NCBI RefSeq assembly: GCF_003438495.1
Contig: NZ_QSSH01000036.1
Span: 1 to 18,195, forward strand
Direction: 5' to 3'
DNA from: Collinsella sp. TF05-9AC
Lineage (GTDB): Bacteria > Actinomycetota > Coriobacteriia > Coriobacteriales > Coriobacteriaceae
DNA length: 18,195 bases
This document shows, one piece after another, positions 1 to 7,697 of the stretch (the first letter of the stretch is position 1; the number at the start of each line of letters is the position of its first letter). A program made the position numbers and the translations under genes. The notes under the pieces were generated by a model that saw only the letters and a list, made by a program, of their open reading frames with translations, ran no database searches and was not told the DNA's origin.

Positions 1-300
1 AACCTAAACGGTGCGTGGTACTGGCTCGATCCCTCGACGCACGCCATGGCCACTGGGCTCCACGAGTGCAACGGCTCCGCGTACTGGTTCAACGCCTCCG
101 GCGCGATGGCGACCGGTTGGGTCCTCGACGGCGGCACCTGGTACTACGCGACGGGATCAGGCGTGCTGGCCTCCGGCTGGGCATACGTCGGCGGCGCCTG
201 GTACTGGCTTGACCCCACGACGCACGCAATGACTACGGGTGTTCAAGAAATCGATGGGGTGCAATACTCTTTTGCTAGCAATGGTGTATGGCTTGGCTAG
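1..300 (+). CDS. C-terminal end of a cell-wall (choline)-binding repeat protein, 5' end outside window
   Basis: The reading frame is open from base 1 and stops at 298-300, so this is the last 99 codons of a longer gene. It encodes about five CW_binding-type repeats (WYWLDPSTHAMATG, GWVLDGGTWYYATGSG) and ends in GVWLG right after a repeat, with no C-terminal enzyme domain. Proteins of this type bind surface choline or related cell-wall ligands through stacked aromatic hairpins. The first 230 bases are nearly identical to stretches of the next gene (bases 1-50 recur exactly at 866-915 and 1415-1464), so the two are tandem paralogs. Base composition falls sharply near base 238, from about 68% GC (61-120) to about 45% (241-300). 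Any catalytic domain would have to lie upstream, outside the window; the protein may be repeats only. Confidence 0.85.
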   Translation, partial: NLNGAWYWLDPSTHAMATGLHECNGSAYWFNASGAMATGWVLDGGTWYYATGSGVLASGWAYVGGAWYWLDPTTHAMTTGVQEIDGVQYSFASNGVWLG

Positions 301-400
301 CAGCTCTTCTTTAATTGCTTTTTTCTAATTACATATTGCTCTTAGCCATCCATTTGTAGACTATGTTTATGTAAAAATTGGTTACTACTGGGGGCTGCAC

Positions 401-2542
401 ATGGCAAGGAAAAAGTGGATAATATTAATCCTAATCATTCTTTCAACCCTACTGCTCGCTGGGCCCGGTGTGGTTGATATCGCGAACGCAGAACCCATAA
501 GCTCCTCTATCCCTACTGATATTGAGAGGCAATCCGTCCCCTCGACTCTTTCTCCTTCCGATTCAATCGATGATGGTCCTGCTCAAGAATCCGTTAAATG
601 GAATCTGGGTTGGAATTCGTTTGACGGCAACTGGTTCTATGTGGATTCAGTCAATCCGGTCTCGTTGCATTCTGGCTGGCTCTATACCAATGGGGCCTGG
701 TACTGGCTCGATCCCTCGACGCACGCCATGGCCATCGGGCTCCATGAGTGCAATGGCTCCGCATACTGGTTCAATGGCTCCGGCGCGATGGCGACCGGAT
801 GGGTGCTCGACGGCGGGACCTGGTACTACGCGACGGGCTCAGGCGCGCTGGCCTCCGGCTGGCTCAACCTAAACGGTGCGTGGTACTGGCTCGATCCCTC
901 GACGCACGCCATGGCGACGGGCTTTCACGAGTGCAACGGCTCCCTGTACTGGTTTAATTCGTCCGGCGCGATGGCGACCGGTTGGGTGCTCGACGGCGGG
1001 ACCTGGTACTACGCGACGGGCTCCGGCGCGCTGGCGCGCGGCCCCGTATCCGTCGGCGGCGTGCCCTACTGCTTCGACGCCCGGACGGGGGCCATGCTGA
1101 CGGGTTACCAGACTGATGCGCAGGGCGTCCGCCGCTACTTCGGCAGCTGCGGCCCTCTTAACGGCTGGGGCTTCGTCGACGGCTCCTGGTACTGGTTCGC
1201 TGACGGTATCGCCTCGACCGGCTGGCTTTACACCGGCGGTTCCTGGTACTGGCTCGACCCCGACGCGGGCGGCGCCATGGTGACGGGCCTCCACGCGTGC
1301 AACGGCTCAGCGTACTGGTTCAGCGCCTCCGGCGCGATGGCGACCGGATGGGTCCTCGACGGCGGGACCTGGTACTACGCGACTGGCTCCGGCGCCCTCG
1401 CCTCCGGCTGGCTCAACCTAAACGGTGCGTGGTACTGGCTCGATCCCTCGACGCACGCCATGGCCACGGGCGTTCAAACTATCGGATCATGTGAATACAT
1501 ATTTAATAGTACCGGCAAGATGATGGCTAATTGCTGGTCAAACGGTGATGGGTCTTGGATGTATCATTCGTCATCCAGCGGCGCAATTGACCTTAAAGGC
1601 ATCATGACCGATTCGGGAATCCAGCTGATTGACGACGACGGTAATGCCAGAACTGGTTGGATTGAGAGTCAGGGTGCTCGATATTATTGTTCTGCTAGTG
1701 GAGTAATTCTGACTGGGTGGCAGCAAATTGCTGGGTCTTGGTATTACTTTAACCCGGATGGTCGAATGGCGACCGGCTGGCTTAACGATGGCAGCAACTG
1801 GTACTGGCTGGATTCCGCTTCTGGCGCGATGAAAACGGGATGGCTTTCCCTTGGGGGCACATGGTATTACCTTGATGCCGCACGTGGGGGAGTAATGTTG
1901 AGCAACGGTTGGTATTGGATCGGCTCTACTGACTACAAGTTCAGTTCATCCGGCGCAATGGTTGGCGCTTGGGTCGATGTCCCGTGCTATTCTCAGTACC
2001 CGGAACTTCCTACTGGCTGTGAGTCGGTTGCCCTTACAAACTTGCTTAACTACTATGGTTTTGGTTTAGGTAAGACGATTATTGCGGATTATTACTTGCC
2101 CAAGGGAAGCAACGGCAACTTTGTTACCGCCTTTGATGGCAACCCAAGGCGTAGCAGCGGGGGTCTCATGGGATGCGTCGCCCCTGCGATTACTATTGCT
2201 GGTAATAACTTTCTGCGCGCTGCGGGAAGTATCATGCAGGCAAAAGACGTTTCTTTCTCGTCAATTTCTTCCATTAAGAACAGACTGACCTGTGGACAAC
2301 CTGTTGAGATGTGGAATACCGAATGGGGAAGTTGGCCAGGAGGCCGTTATGCTGCTCGTTGGTATAACGGGCATTCCTATGGTCTGTGGGGCGGTAATCA
2401 TGCCGTAGTCCTTAAAGGCTATGATGACGAGCAGGGAATTGTCTATCTTTCGGATTCGATTAACGGCAATGTTACGCGAAATGCCCAGGTGTTCTTCGGC
2501 ACGTGGCAACAGATGGATAGCCAGGCTGTGGTAATTGAATAG
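401..2542 (+). CDS. Secreted cell-wall (choline)-binding repeat protein with C-terminal C39-like cysteine peptidase domain
   Basis: A 713-residue secreted protein. Residues 1-31 form a signal peptide (MARKKW, a hydrophobic run, then an ANA cleavage site). Residues about 67-524 are roughly 20 choline-binding-type repeats with the GW...G.WYY...G.M.TG pattern. From residue 525 (VDVPCYSQ) a Peptidase_C39_2-type domain follows. C540 in TGCESVALTNLL, H667 in GNHAVVLKGYD and D685 in YLSDS are the likely catalytic Cys-His-Asp triad. The start at 401 has a GGGGG stretch (390-394) six bases upstream. Repeats between about 698 and 1464 are built from a GC-rich 183-bp unit, while the N-terminus and the peptidase domain are AT-richer, so the gene is mosaic. 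It probably cleaves peptides or surface proteins while docked on the cell wall; the substrate is unknown. It is convergent with licB and shares a terminator with it. The domain calls are firm and the ligand is inferred. Confidence 0.9.
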   Translation: MARKKWIILILIILSTLLLAGPGVVDIANAEPISSSIPTDIERQSVPSTLSPSDSIDDGPAQESVKWNLGWNSFDGNWFYVDSVNPVSLHSGWLYTNGAWYWLDPSTHAMAIGLHECNGSAYWFNGSGAMATGWVLDGGTWYYATGSGALASGWLNLNGAWYWLDPSTHAMATGFHECNGSLYWFNSSGAMATGWVLDGGTWYYATGSGALARGPVSVGGVPYCFDARTGAMLTGYQTDAQGVRRYFGSCGPLNGWGFVDGSWYWFADGIASTGWLYTGGSWYWLDPDAGGAMVTGLHACNGSAYWFSASGAMATGWVLDGGTWYYATGSGALASGWLNLNGAWYWLDPSTHAMATGVQTIGSCEYIFNSTGKMMANCWSNGDGSWMYHSSSSGAIDLKGIMTDSGIQLIDDDGNARTGWIESQGARYYCSASGVILTGWQQIAGSWYYFNPDGRMATGWLNDGSNWYWLDSASGAMKTGWLSLGGTWYYLDAARGGVMLSNGWYWIGSTDYKFSSSGAMVGAWVDVPCYSQYPELPTGCESVALTNLLNYYGFGLGKTIIADYYLPKGSNGNFVTAFDGNPRRSSGGLMGCVAPAITIAGNNFLRAAGSIMQAKDVSFSSISSIKNRLTCGQPVEMWNTEWGSWPGGRYAARWYNGHSYGLWGGNHAVVLKGYDDEQGIVYLSDSINGNVTRNAQVFFGTWQQMDSQAVVIE
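698..1464 (+). repeat. 183-bp (61-codon) super-repeats inside the cell-wall-binding gene
   Basis: The TGGTACTGG codons that open each unit lie at 698, 881, 1244 and 1430. Spacings are 183, 363 and 186 bases, i.e. 61, 121 and 62 codons, always in frame. The neighbouring partial gene has the same opening at 16 and 199, again 183 bases apart. Each unit carries three ordinary repeats with the signatures DPSTHAMATG, HECNGS and WVLDGGTWYYATGSGALASG. A 50-base segment is identical at 1-50, 866-915 and 1415-1464. Local GC is about 73% at 961-1020 against about 43% at 1501-1560. Confidence 0.85.
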
Positions 2543-2552
2543 CCATGATGCT

Positions 2553-2585
2553 AAAAGGGGAGAGCTCGTCGAGCTCTCCCCTTTT
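2553..2585. terminator. Bidirectional intrinsic terminator between convergent genes
   Basis: A perfect 15-bp inverted repeat: AAAAGGGGAGAGCTC at 2553-2567, a GTC loop, and its exact complement at 2571-2585. A-tract and T-tract edges give a U-rich tail in both directions. It lies 10 bases after the stop of the peptidase-repeat gene and 18 bases beyond the stop of the licB-like gene, so it can end transcription from both sides. Confidence 0.93.
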
Positions 2586-2603
2586 ACTATATTGTTAATC
2601 AAG

Positions 2604-3545
2604 CTACGCCGTCTTATTACGTCCAAATAGTTCGTCCCAGTTACTAGCTGCCAAAACTGTTCCGCATACAATTACAACGCAGCAGATTACGGATGCCATA
2701 TCGGGAATTGTTCCAAGCAAGATCAGGCCAAAGACCACCGACCATGCCGAATAGGAGATATTCAGAGCCATCGCACGCGCTGCTCCGATTGCCGCAATCC
2801 CCTTGTAATAGAACAGATAGGATGCAGTTCCTGCGAGTCCGGCGAGTGCAATAATCAATGTAGGCATGCTCGGGATGGCACCCAGCGTGAAATGCCATGC
2901 TCCGAAGAGGGGGAGTACAAGCACTCCATAAACAAGCGCACTTGTAGTTTCGCGGATTTGCAAAGCCGTTTCGTCATCAACGGCATCATCTTTCATTCCC
3001 CATGCGCACAGCACCGCTTCGGATCCCCATCCGATAACAGCAAGCACCGCGCCGAGTAAGCCGAGGGGGGCATTTGCAATCTCGCTCGATCCGGCCGATA
3101 GATAGCCCATCGTCATTACGCCGCAAAGAGCAACGAGAAGGGAAAGAATCTGTCCTTTGCCCATTTTCTCCTTCAGCAGCACGAAAGAAAGGAATGCTCC
3201 GACAGCGGGATAGAAGGCGGATATAATTGCCGTGTAGGCTGCTCCGATATTATTAATCGCCAATACGTATCCGGTCATTCCGATAGGTCCACCGAGCAGT
3301 GCGCCGGCGATGACGACCTTGCCCGAACGAGTTTTAAGTGCAGCGAGCGTGTCTTTTAATCTGCCTCGAACTCCCATGTACCCAAAGAGCCAGATCGCAC
3401 AGAAGGCATCATGGAGAAAAGATCCCGCAATGGAGGCACATGCAAGCGCTTCCGCCGATCCAATATAGGGCGCGAGCGCCAAACCGATTCCAAGTATTAC
3501 TGTATCAAGGCCCCAAAGAAGACCGCTAAAAAAGCCGAATTGCAT
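2604..3545 (-). CDS. licB: LicB-like choline permease (DMT/EamA family)
   Basis: A 313-residue, almost entirely hydrophobic protein with about ten membrane segments arranged as two EamA-type halves, the usual size for the drug/metabolite transporter superfamily. The N-terminus MQFGFFSGLLWGLDTVILG and the GGPIGMTGYVLAI segment match the LicB branch, which carries choline across the membrane in lic loci. The start at 3545 is preceded by AAGGTG seven bases upstream. That ribosome site overlaps the last codons of the upstream HTH-LicC-LicA gene, whose stop is 2 bp before this ATG, so the two are one operon and probably translationally coupled. Without the neighbour this could only be called an EamA transporter; the context makes choline import the best reading. 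The C-terminus (FGRNKTA) runs to the shared terminator. Confidence 0.88.
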   Translation of the reverse strand: MQFGFFSGLLWGLDTVILGIGLALAPYIGSAEALACASIAGSFLHDAFCAIWLFGYMGVRGRLKDTLAALKTRSGKVVIAGALLGGPIGMTGYVLAINNIGAAYTAIISAFYPAVGAFLSFVLLKEKMGKGQILSLLVALCGVMTMGYLSAGSSEIANAPLGLLGAVLAVIGWGSEAVLCAWGMKDDAVDDETALQIRETTSALVYGVLVLPLFGAWHFTLGAIPSMPTLIIALAGLAGTASYLFYYKGIAAIGAARAMALNISYSAWSVVFGLILLGTIPDMASVICCVVIVCGTVLAASNWDELFGRNKTA

Positions 3546-3547
3546 CG

Positions 3548-5320
3548 TTACTCACCTTTTCGATAGATCTCCAGTGCCTTTTTAAGGTATTTGGCACTGT
3601 AATTGAAGTAGATATAGAGCCATTCGCCTACGAAGTCGCCTTCGGCTTCTTTCAGAAGAGACCAGAGGTACCAGCACCATCCTGCAAGGGCAATGTGCGC
3701 ATAGTTATGTGCAGCTTCGTTGTTTGTTGCCTTGCGCCCATAATATGCATCAAGCGCGCGGTCGACTTCATCTTCGGAAAGCTCGCAGCAGACACTGCAC
3801 GTTCCAAAATCGTTTGCATAATCGCTCATGCCAGCATATTCCCAGTCAATGAGATAGTACTTGTCGTTTTCATCGATAAGGAAATTGAGGTAAAAGAAGT
3901 CATTGTGACAAAGGCATTTTGGCGCATTGTCGGCCTGGACAAAGTGCTCCAATTCATCGATTTCGGCGGCCATTTCCCTGTAGCCTGGAATGTCGATAGG
4001 GCCTTTTTCCAAAAGAAGTGATTCGTAGCGCTTCGCTTCGAGGTAGAAGTCAAATTCGGTTTCGACATTTGCACCGCTCTCGTGAAGCGAACGACACATC
4101 TGCATCATTCGATTCATTTGGGCATCATCATGCGGATCAGGCTGCTTTGCGTTGGGTACAAACTTCGAAATTTTCCAACCGCGCTTTGGGTCCTCATGAA
4201 TGAACGTGTCGTCAAGGCCGAGTTCCTTGGCCTTTTTAAGTGCGGCTACTTCTCCATTTCTGTTAATAAGCAGTTCGGTCCCGACTCCCGGATGGCGGTA
4301 AACGTACTCTCCGTCATTGGTTCTAAAGTGGCACGATAGATTCGTAAGACCTTGTTTAAGGGGATAAACGTCGTGAATCTCTGATTTGGAGCAGCCGAGC
4401 ACTTGCTCGATGTTATCGAAAATATCGGAGTCAACGTTTTCGATAAAATGCGGATCAAAGGCACGCAGTTCATCAAGAGAATCGAATTCGTTGATCTCGC
4501 CCTCAGGATACTTTTTGATCACCATATCGAGCTCCTTGATGTGCTCGATATATAGATCTTCCCAAAGCTTGTCCGTTGTTTCGGGCTTGTTATATTCCGT
4601 TTCGAGAATCTGCTTAAATGCAAGCGAGAAGGCTTTATCAAAGTAGACATGTCCGAGCATATACCAAGCATCGGAACCGCCAATCGTAACATTGGTGATT
4701 CTGTCCATTGCTCCGGTTTGAATGCACCATTCTTTGGTGGCGCCTTCAGCATATTGAGCAGAATAAAATGCTTTCCAAACGTATGCTTCAAACGGATTGT
4801 TTAGAAGGTAATCATCGCTTGAACAAATATAGGTGTTGCCAAGCCGCTCTTTTACGCACATAAGCGATGCGTGGTTATTTTTGGATGCATATTCGTTGTT
4901 GACGACAATCGAAACGCCGAACTTGCTTTCGAGATAGAAGAAATACTCTTTTTTATAGCCGACAACGACGGTGATATTGCTGATACCTGCGTCTTGCAGC
5001 TGCCTAATCTGACGTTCGATGAGAATCTCACCACGTACCTTTAAAAGGCCTTTGGGCTTTTCATACGAAATGGGAGCAAAGCGGCTCGAAAGCCCCGCAG
5101 CCAATATCACTGCGTTTTCAACCTTATAGGGGTGAAGTGCTTCGTAACCGTTGTCGGTTAGGCTGTCCGATTCGAGAAGGCCTTCATTCGTAAGCTCTTT
5201 ATTTGCTGCGTTTACCGATCCAAGTGAGAGGCCAGTGCGCTCGGCAACTTCTCGCTGGCTGGCATATGGGTTCTTTAGGTATTCGTACAGAACAGTAAAG
5301 TTACGCTTGGTCAGTTCCAC
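3548..5320 (-). CDS. licC-licA: Fused winged-HTH / LicC phosphocholine cytidylyltransferase / LicA choline kinase
   Basis: A 590-residue three-domain protein. Residues 1-62 are a winged-helix DNA-binding domain of MarR-like layout (QREVAERTGLSLGSVNAANKE). Residues about 68-300 are a nucleotidyltransferase of LicC type, with the nucleotide loop LAAGLSSRF at 73-81, KPKG at 88-91 and SSDD at 167-170. Residues about 310-590 are a LicA-type choline kinase of the APH fold, with the catalytic HND at 472-474 (CHNDFFYLNF) and the metal site IDWEYAG at 491-497. It should convert choline to phosphocholine and then to CDP-choline. I chose the GTG at 5320 because GGAGG lies six bases upstream and the HTH begins at once. 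The frame stays open to 5539, but that extension crosses the promoter region and reads as nonsense. LicA and LicC are separate proteins in Haemophilus and pneumococcus. The HTH may let the protein control its own promoter, which is inference. Confidence 0.92.
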   Translation of the reverse strand: MELTKRNFTVLYEYLKNPYASQREVAERTGLSLGSVNAANKELTNEGLLESDSLTDNGYEALHPYKVENAVILAAGLSSRFAPISYEKPKGLLKVRGEILIERQIRQLQDAGISNITVVVGYKKEYFFYLESKFGVSIVVNNEYASKNNHASLMCVKERLGNTYICSSDDYLLNNPFEAYVWKAFYSAQYAEGATKEWCIQTGAMDRITNVTIGGSDAWYMLGHVYFDKAFSLAFKQILETEYNKPETTDKLWEDLYIEHIKELDMVIKKYPEGEINEFDSLDELRAFDPHFIENVDSDIFDNIEQVLGCSKSEIHDVYPLKQGLTNLSCHFRTNDGEYVYRHPGVGTELLINRNGEVAALKKAKELGLDDTFIHEDPKRGWKISKFVPNAKQPDPHDDAQMNRMMQMCRSLHESGANVETEFDFYLEAKRYESLLLEKGPIDIPGYREMAAEIDELEHFVQADNAPKCLCHNDFFYLNFLIDENDKYYLIDWEYAGMSDYANDFGTCSVCCELSEDEVDRALDAYYGRKATNNEAAHNYAHIALAGWCWYLWSLLKEAEGDFVGEWLYIYFNYSAKYLKKALEIYRKGE

Positions 5321-5326
5321 TGCAGG

Positions 5327-5331
5327 CCTCC
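5327..5331 (-). promoter_or_regulatory. Ribosome binding site that fixes the GTG start of the LicC-LicA fusion
   Basis: GGAGG on the - strand, six bases before the GTG at 5320-5318. No comparable site precedes the upstream ATG at 5539. This decides for a 590-residue rather than a 663-residue protein. Confidence 0.8.
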
Positions 5332-5357
5332 AATTAAGATGTTCATTGCTTAGGAAA

Positions 5358-5386
5358 AGAATAGAATGATTGAACGTTATGTTCAA
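5358..5386 (-). promoter_or_regulatory. Predicted sigma-70 promoter of the licCA-licB operon
   Basis: On the - strand, TTGAAC (5386-5381) as -35, a 17-base spacer, then TATTCT (5363-5358) as -10. It lies about 38 bases upstream of the GTG at 5320. The -35 box is one arm of the palindrome at 5369-5387, so a protein bound there would block polymerase. Confidence 0.6.
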
Positions 5387-5387
5387 T
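5369..5387. promoter_or_regulatory. 19-bp palindromic operator candidate between licCA and the NlpC/P60 repeat gene
   Basis: A perfect inverted repeat with 7-bp arms, ATTGAAC-GTTAT-GTTCAAT. Each arm contains a TTGAAC that serves as -35 for one of two divergent promoters. A further TGAAC half-site occurs at 5411-5415. The size and symmetry suit a dimeric winged-HTH regulator. The obvious candidate is the N-terminal domain of the adjacent LicC-LicA fusion, but that link is inferred. Confidence 0.65.
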
Positions 5388-5397
5388 TTAATATATT
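5370..5397 (+). promoter_or_regulatory. Predicted sigma-70 promoter of the NlpC/P60 repeat gene
   Basis: TTGAAC at 5370-5375 and TATATT at 5392-5397 with a 16-base spacer. TATTTA at 5394-5399 with 18 bases is an alternative -10. The -35 sits in the left arm of the palindrome, mirroring the - strand promoter. The leader to the ATG at 5484 would be about 80 bases. Confidence 0.5.
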
Positions 5398-5483
5398 TAT
5401 CTACATAGACTGAACAGACAGTAACGAAAATCAATCCTGGAATGTGGATTAAAAGATAAATGAGATATCTGGGAGGGTCGCTT

Positions 5484-7655
5484 ATGTATCGATTCGAAAA
5501 GAAGGCCACGCTTGTTTGTGCTGCTGCGTCATTAATCACTGCTTGCTGCTTGCCCCTGAGTGCGAATGTCGCGTTTGCACAGGATTCCGTTGAGGCTCAG
5601 AGTATTGAGTCAAAAGCGGATTTTTCTTCTGTGGTTTCCGATGATTTGCAACCTGATAATTCTTCCGTCATAAAAGATGGCTGGCAACGAGACGAGTCGT
5701 CTGGAGTTTGGTATTACGGAAAAAACGGTAAACACCAAACTGGCTGGCTGCAAAGCGGGGGCTATTGGTATTGGCTTGATCCAGCCAATGATGGTGCAAT
5801 GCAGACAGGTTATTTCAATGTGACCGATGCTGGCGGATCGACTGCTTCGTTTTATGCGAATGACGGCAATGCCGCAACGCCTTTTGGCGCGCTATATCAG
5901 AACTGCTGGCTACGTAACTCAGATGGAAATTGGTTTTATGCCAATGCTGGAGGCGATTTAGCTGCTGGTTGGTTTTATCAAGACGGCACATGGTATTACC
6001 TGGATCCTGCCACCCATATAATGCAGGTTGGTTTTGTCGACCTCGGGAGCGGGAAATACTATTTAGATGCCACTGGTGCTATGAAAACCGGCTGGATTCT
6101 CGTTGACGGGAATTGGTACTGGGCTTATTCATCGGGTGCCCTTGCTTCGTCATGGCAAACGATAGGTGGGGCTCGCTATTATTTTGACCCACAGACGTTC
6201 ATCATGTTTAAGGGTCGTCAAAAGATTGATGGAAGAACCTACATTTTTGGTGACTATGGCCTCGCAAATGGATGGTACAAAGACGGAGCAGATTGGTATT
6301 ACTGCTCTAACGGTATTGCGGCCACTGGCTGGAAACTCGTTAACGGCGCTTGGTATTATCTCGACCCAGCCTCCGATGGTAAGATGTCCGTTGGGTATTT
6401 AGACCTTGGCAATGCAGCATATTATTTGAACCCCAATGGGGTTATGGCTGTTGGCTGGGCTCAGTCCGAGAACGGCTGGTATCTAGCCTCTCAATCTGGT
6501 GCGCTTATTTCTGACTGGTATAAAGAAGGCGCTAGCTGGTATTACCTGGACCCTGTTAGCCATCTAATGAAAACGGGCTTATTTGAGGTGAGCGGCAACG
6601 ATTGTTTTGCAAACCAGAGCGGTAGGCTCGTGGTTTCAAGCTGGGTTACCGTTAATGATGGCGTTGAAAGATATGCCGATGATAATGGATATCTTTGCAA
6701 GGATGTGATTCGCGAAAACGGCGCTATTCTAAAAACCGCTGGAGCTGATGGTTGGCAGGTTGCGTCCGGCTGGGTTAATGTCGCAAATCTAAGGTTTTAC
6801 GCTGAGCCCGGAACGGGTGCCATTCATCTTGGATGGCTGCAGATTGACGGCGATTGGTATTGGCTTGATGCCAATTCTGGCGTGATGAAGACCGGATGGG
6901 TTTTTACTGGTGGTTCATGGTATTACCTAAACGCTGACGGAAAAATGGCAACTGGTTGGAAATGCCTGAATGGAACATGGTATTACCTTGAGTCCAATGG
7001 AAGCATGCATGTTGGCTGGCTTAAAGATTCGGGTAAGTGGTATTGGTTAGACGGCAGCGGCGCTATGGCAACGGGCGCAAGGACCATCGACGGTGTTCGC
7101 CGAATTTTCTGGAGCGATGGCCAGTGCGACAAAGTTGGCTGGCAAAATCCATCCCAGTATCCTCAGGTCAGTTCTTGGACTGTTCAGCTGCCTAGCTATT
7201 GCACCGGATACTTTACCTATGTGACCCCTTCTCGCATTTCTGTCGAAGCAACGCGGGAAGATTGCGTGAACGCCTTTATCCAGCGCGCCTATGAGTATAT
7301 CGGTACGCAATATATTGAGCCTTGGTCTACCGCTCCCGGTGGAGCTGTTGATTGCTCTGGTTTTGTCTTGCAGTGCCTTTATGCTACTGGCATGGATATG
7401 GGTGTTTACAACCCTTATAACCATCGCTGGGATCCAAGCCAAACCTACAATTCCATGAATTGGTATCGAAGCAATATCTTTATGCCCGTGAGCACGAGCT
7501 CGATTCAACGCGGCGATGTGATTTATTACCGCGGTCATATTGCAATTGCACTTGGCGGCGGCTTGATGATTGATTCCTGGCCTCATCAAGGTGTCGGAAT
7601 TCATCCTATTAGCGCAAGGGGAAATGTAATCGGCGCAGCTCGTCCGTTTATTTAA
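5484..7655 (+). CDS. Secreted cell-wall (choline)-binding repeat protein with C-terminal NlpC/P60 hydrolase domain
   Basis: A 723-residue secreted protein. The ATG at 5484 is preferred over 5460 because GGGAGG (5471-5476) lies seven bases before it and the product then opens with a standard signal peptide (MYRFEKKATL, hydrophobic core, VAFAQ cleavage region). Residues about 50-560 are choline-binding-type repeats, AT-richer and more divergent than those of the first two repeat genes. From about residue 585 an NlpC/P60 domain follows, with C624 in VDCSGFVLQCL, H685 in GHIAIALGGG and H701 in SWPHQG as the likely catalytic triad. The family cleaves peptidoglycan stem peptides, typically D-Glu to meso-diaminopimelate or an L-Lys bond. 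Docking on wall choline would place it as a wall-remodelling or daughter-cell-separation enzyme. It is transcribed divergently from licCA across a shared palindrome, so choline activation and this hydrolase may be co-regulated. Confidence 0.92.
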   Translation: MYRFEKKATLVCAAASLITACCLPLSANVAFAQDSVEAQSIESKADFSSVVSDDLQPDNSSVIKDGWQRDESSGVWYYGKNGKHQTGWLQSGGYWYWLDPANDGAMQTGYFNVTDAGGSTASFYANDGNAATPFGALYQNCWLRNSDGNWFYANAGGDLAAGWFYQDGTWYYLDPATHIMQVGFVDLGSGKYYLDATGAMKTGWILVDGNWYWAYSSGALASSWQTIGGARYYFDPQTFIMFKGRQKIDGRTYIFGDYGLANGWYKDGADWYYCSNGIAATGWKLVNGAWYYLDPASDGKMSVGYLDLGNAAYYLNPNGVMAVGWAQSENGWYLASQSGALISDWYKEGASWYYLDPVSHLMKTGLFEVSGNDCFANQSGRLVVSSWVTVNDGVERYADDNGYLCKDVIRENGAILKTAGADGWQVASGWVNVANLRFYAEPGTGAIHLGWLQIDGDWYWLDANSGVMKTGWVFTGGSWYYLNADGKMATGWKCLNGTWYYLESNGSMHVGWLKDSGKWYWLDGSGAMATGARTIDGVRRIFWSDGQCDKVGWQNPSQYPQVSSWTVQLPSYCTGYFTYVTPSRISVEATREDCVNAFIQRAYEYIGTQYIEPWSTAPGGAVDCSGFVLQCLYATGMDMGVYNPYNHRWDPSQTYNSMNWYRSNIFMPVSTSSIQRGDVIYYRGHIAIALGGGLMIDSWPHQGVGIHPISARGNVIGAARPFI

Positions 7656-7697
7656 TAGATTCCCTGCAAGACAGTCGGTACCGGTTGGGGGCTTGAA

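Noticed and set aside
277..326. AGCAAT/ATTGCT inverted repeat followed by a T-run as terminator of the partial gene
   Set aside because: The stem is only 6 bp with a 31-base loop overlapping the coding end, which is too weak to call.
869..1294. 141-codon frame on the - strand inside the repeat gene
   Set aside because: It is the antisense of the GC-rich repeats, which keeps frames open by composition; it has no recognisable protein features and overlaps a clear gene.
698..1464. CRISPR-like or mobile-element reading of the regular repeats
   Set aside because: The repeats are contiguous, in frame and encode the cell-wall-binding motif, with no unique spacers, terminal repeats or transposase.
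5321..5539. 73-residue N-terminal extension of the HTH-LicC-LicA frame up to an ATG at 5539
   Set aside because: It crosses the divergent promoters and palindrome, overlaps the start of the repeat gene on the other strand, and lacks a ribosome site, while GGAGG precedes the GTG at 5320.
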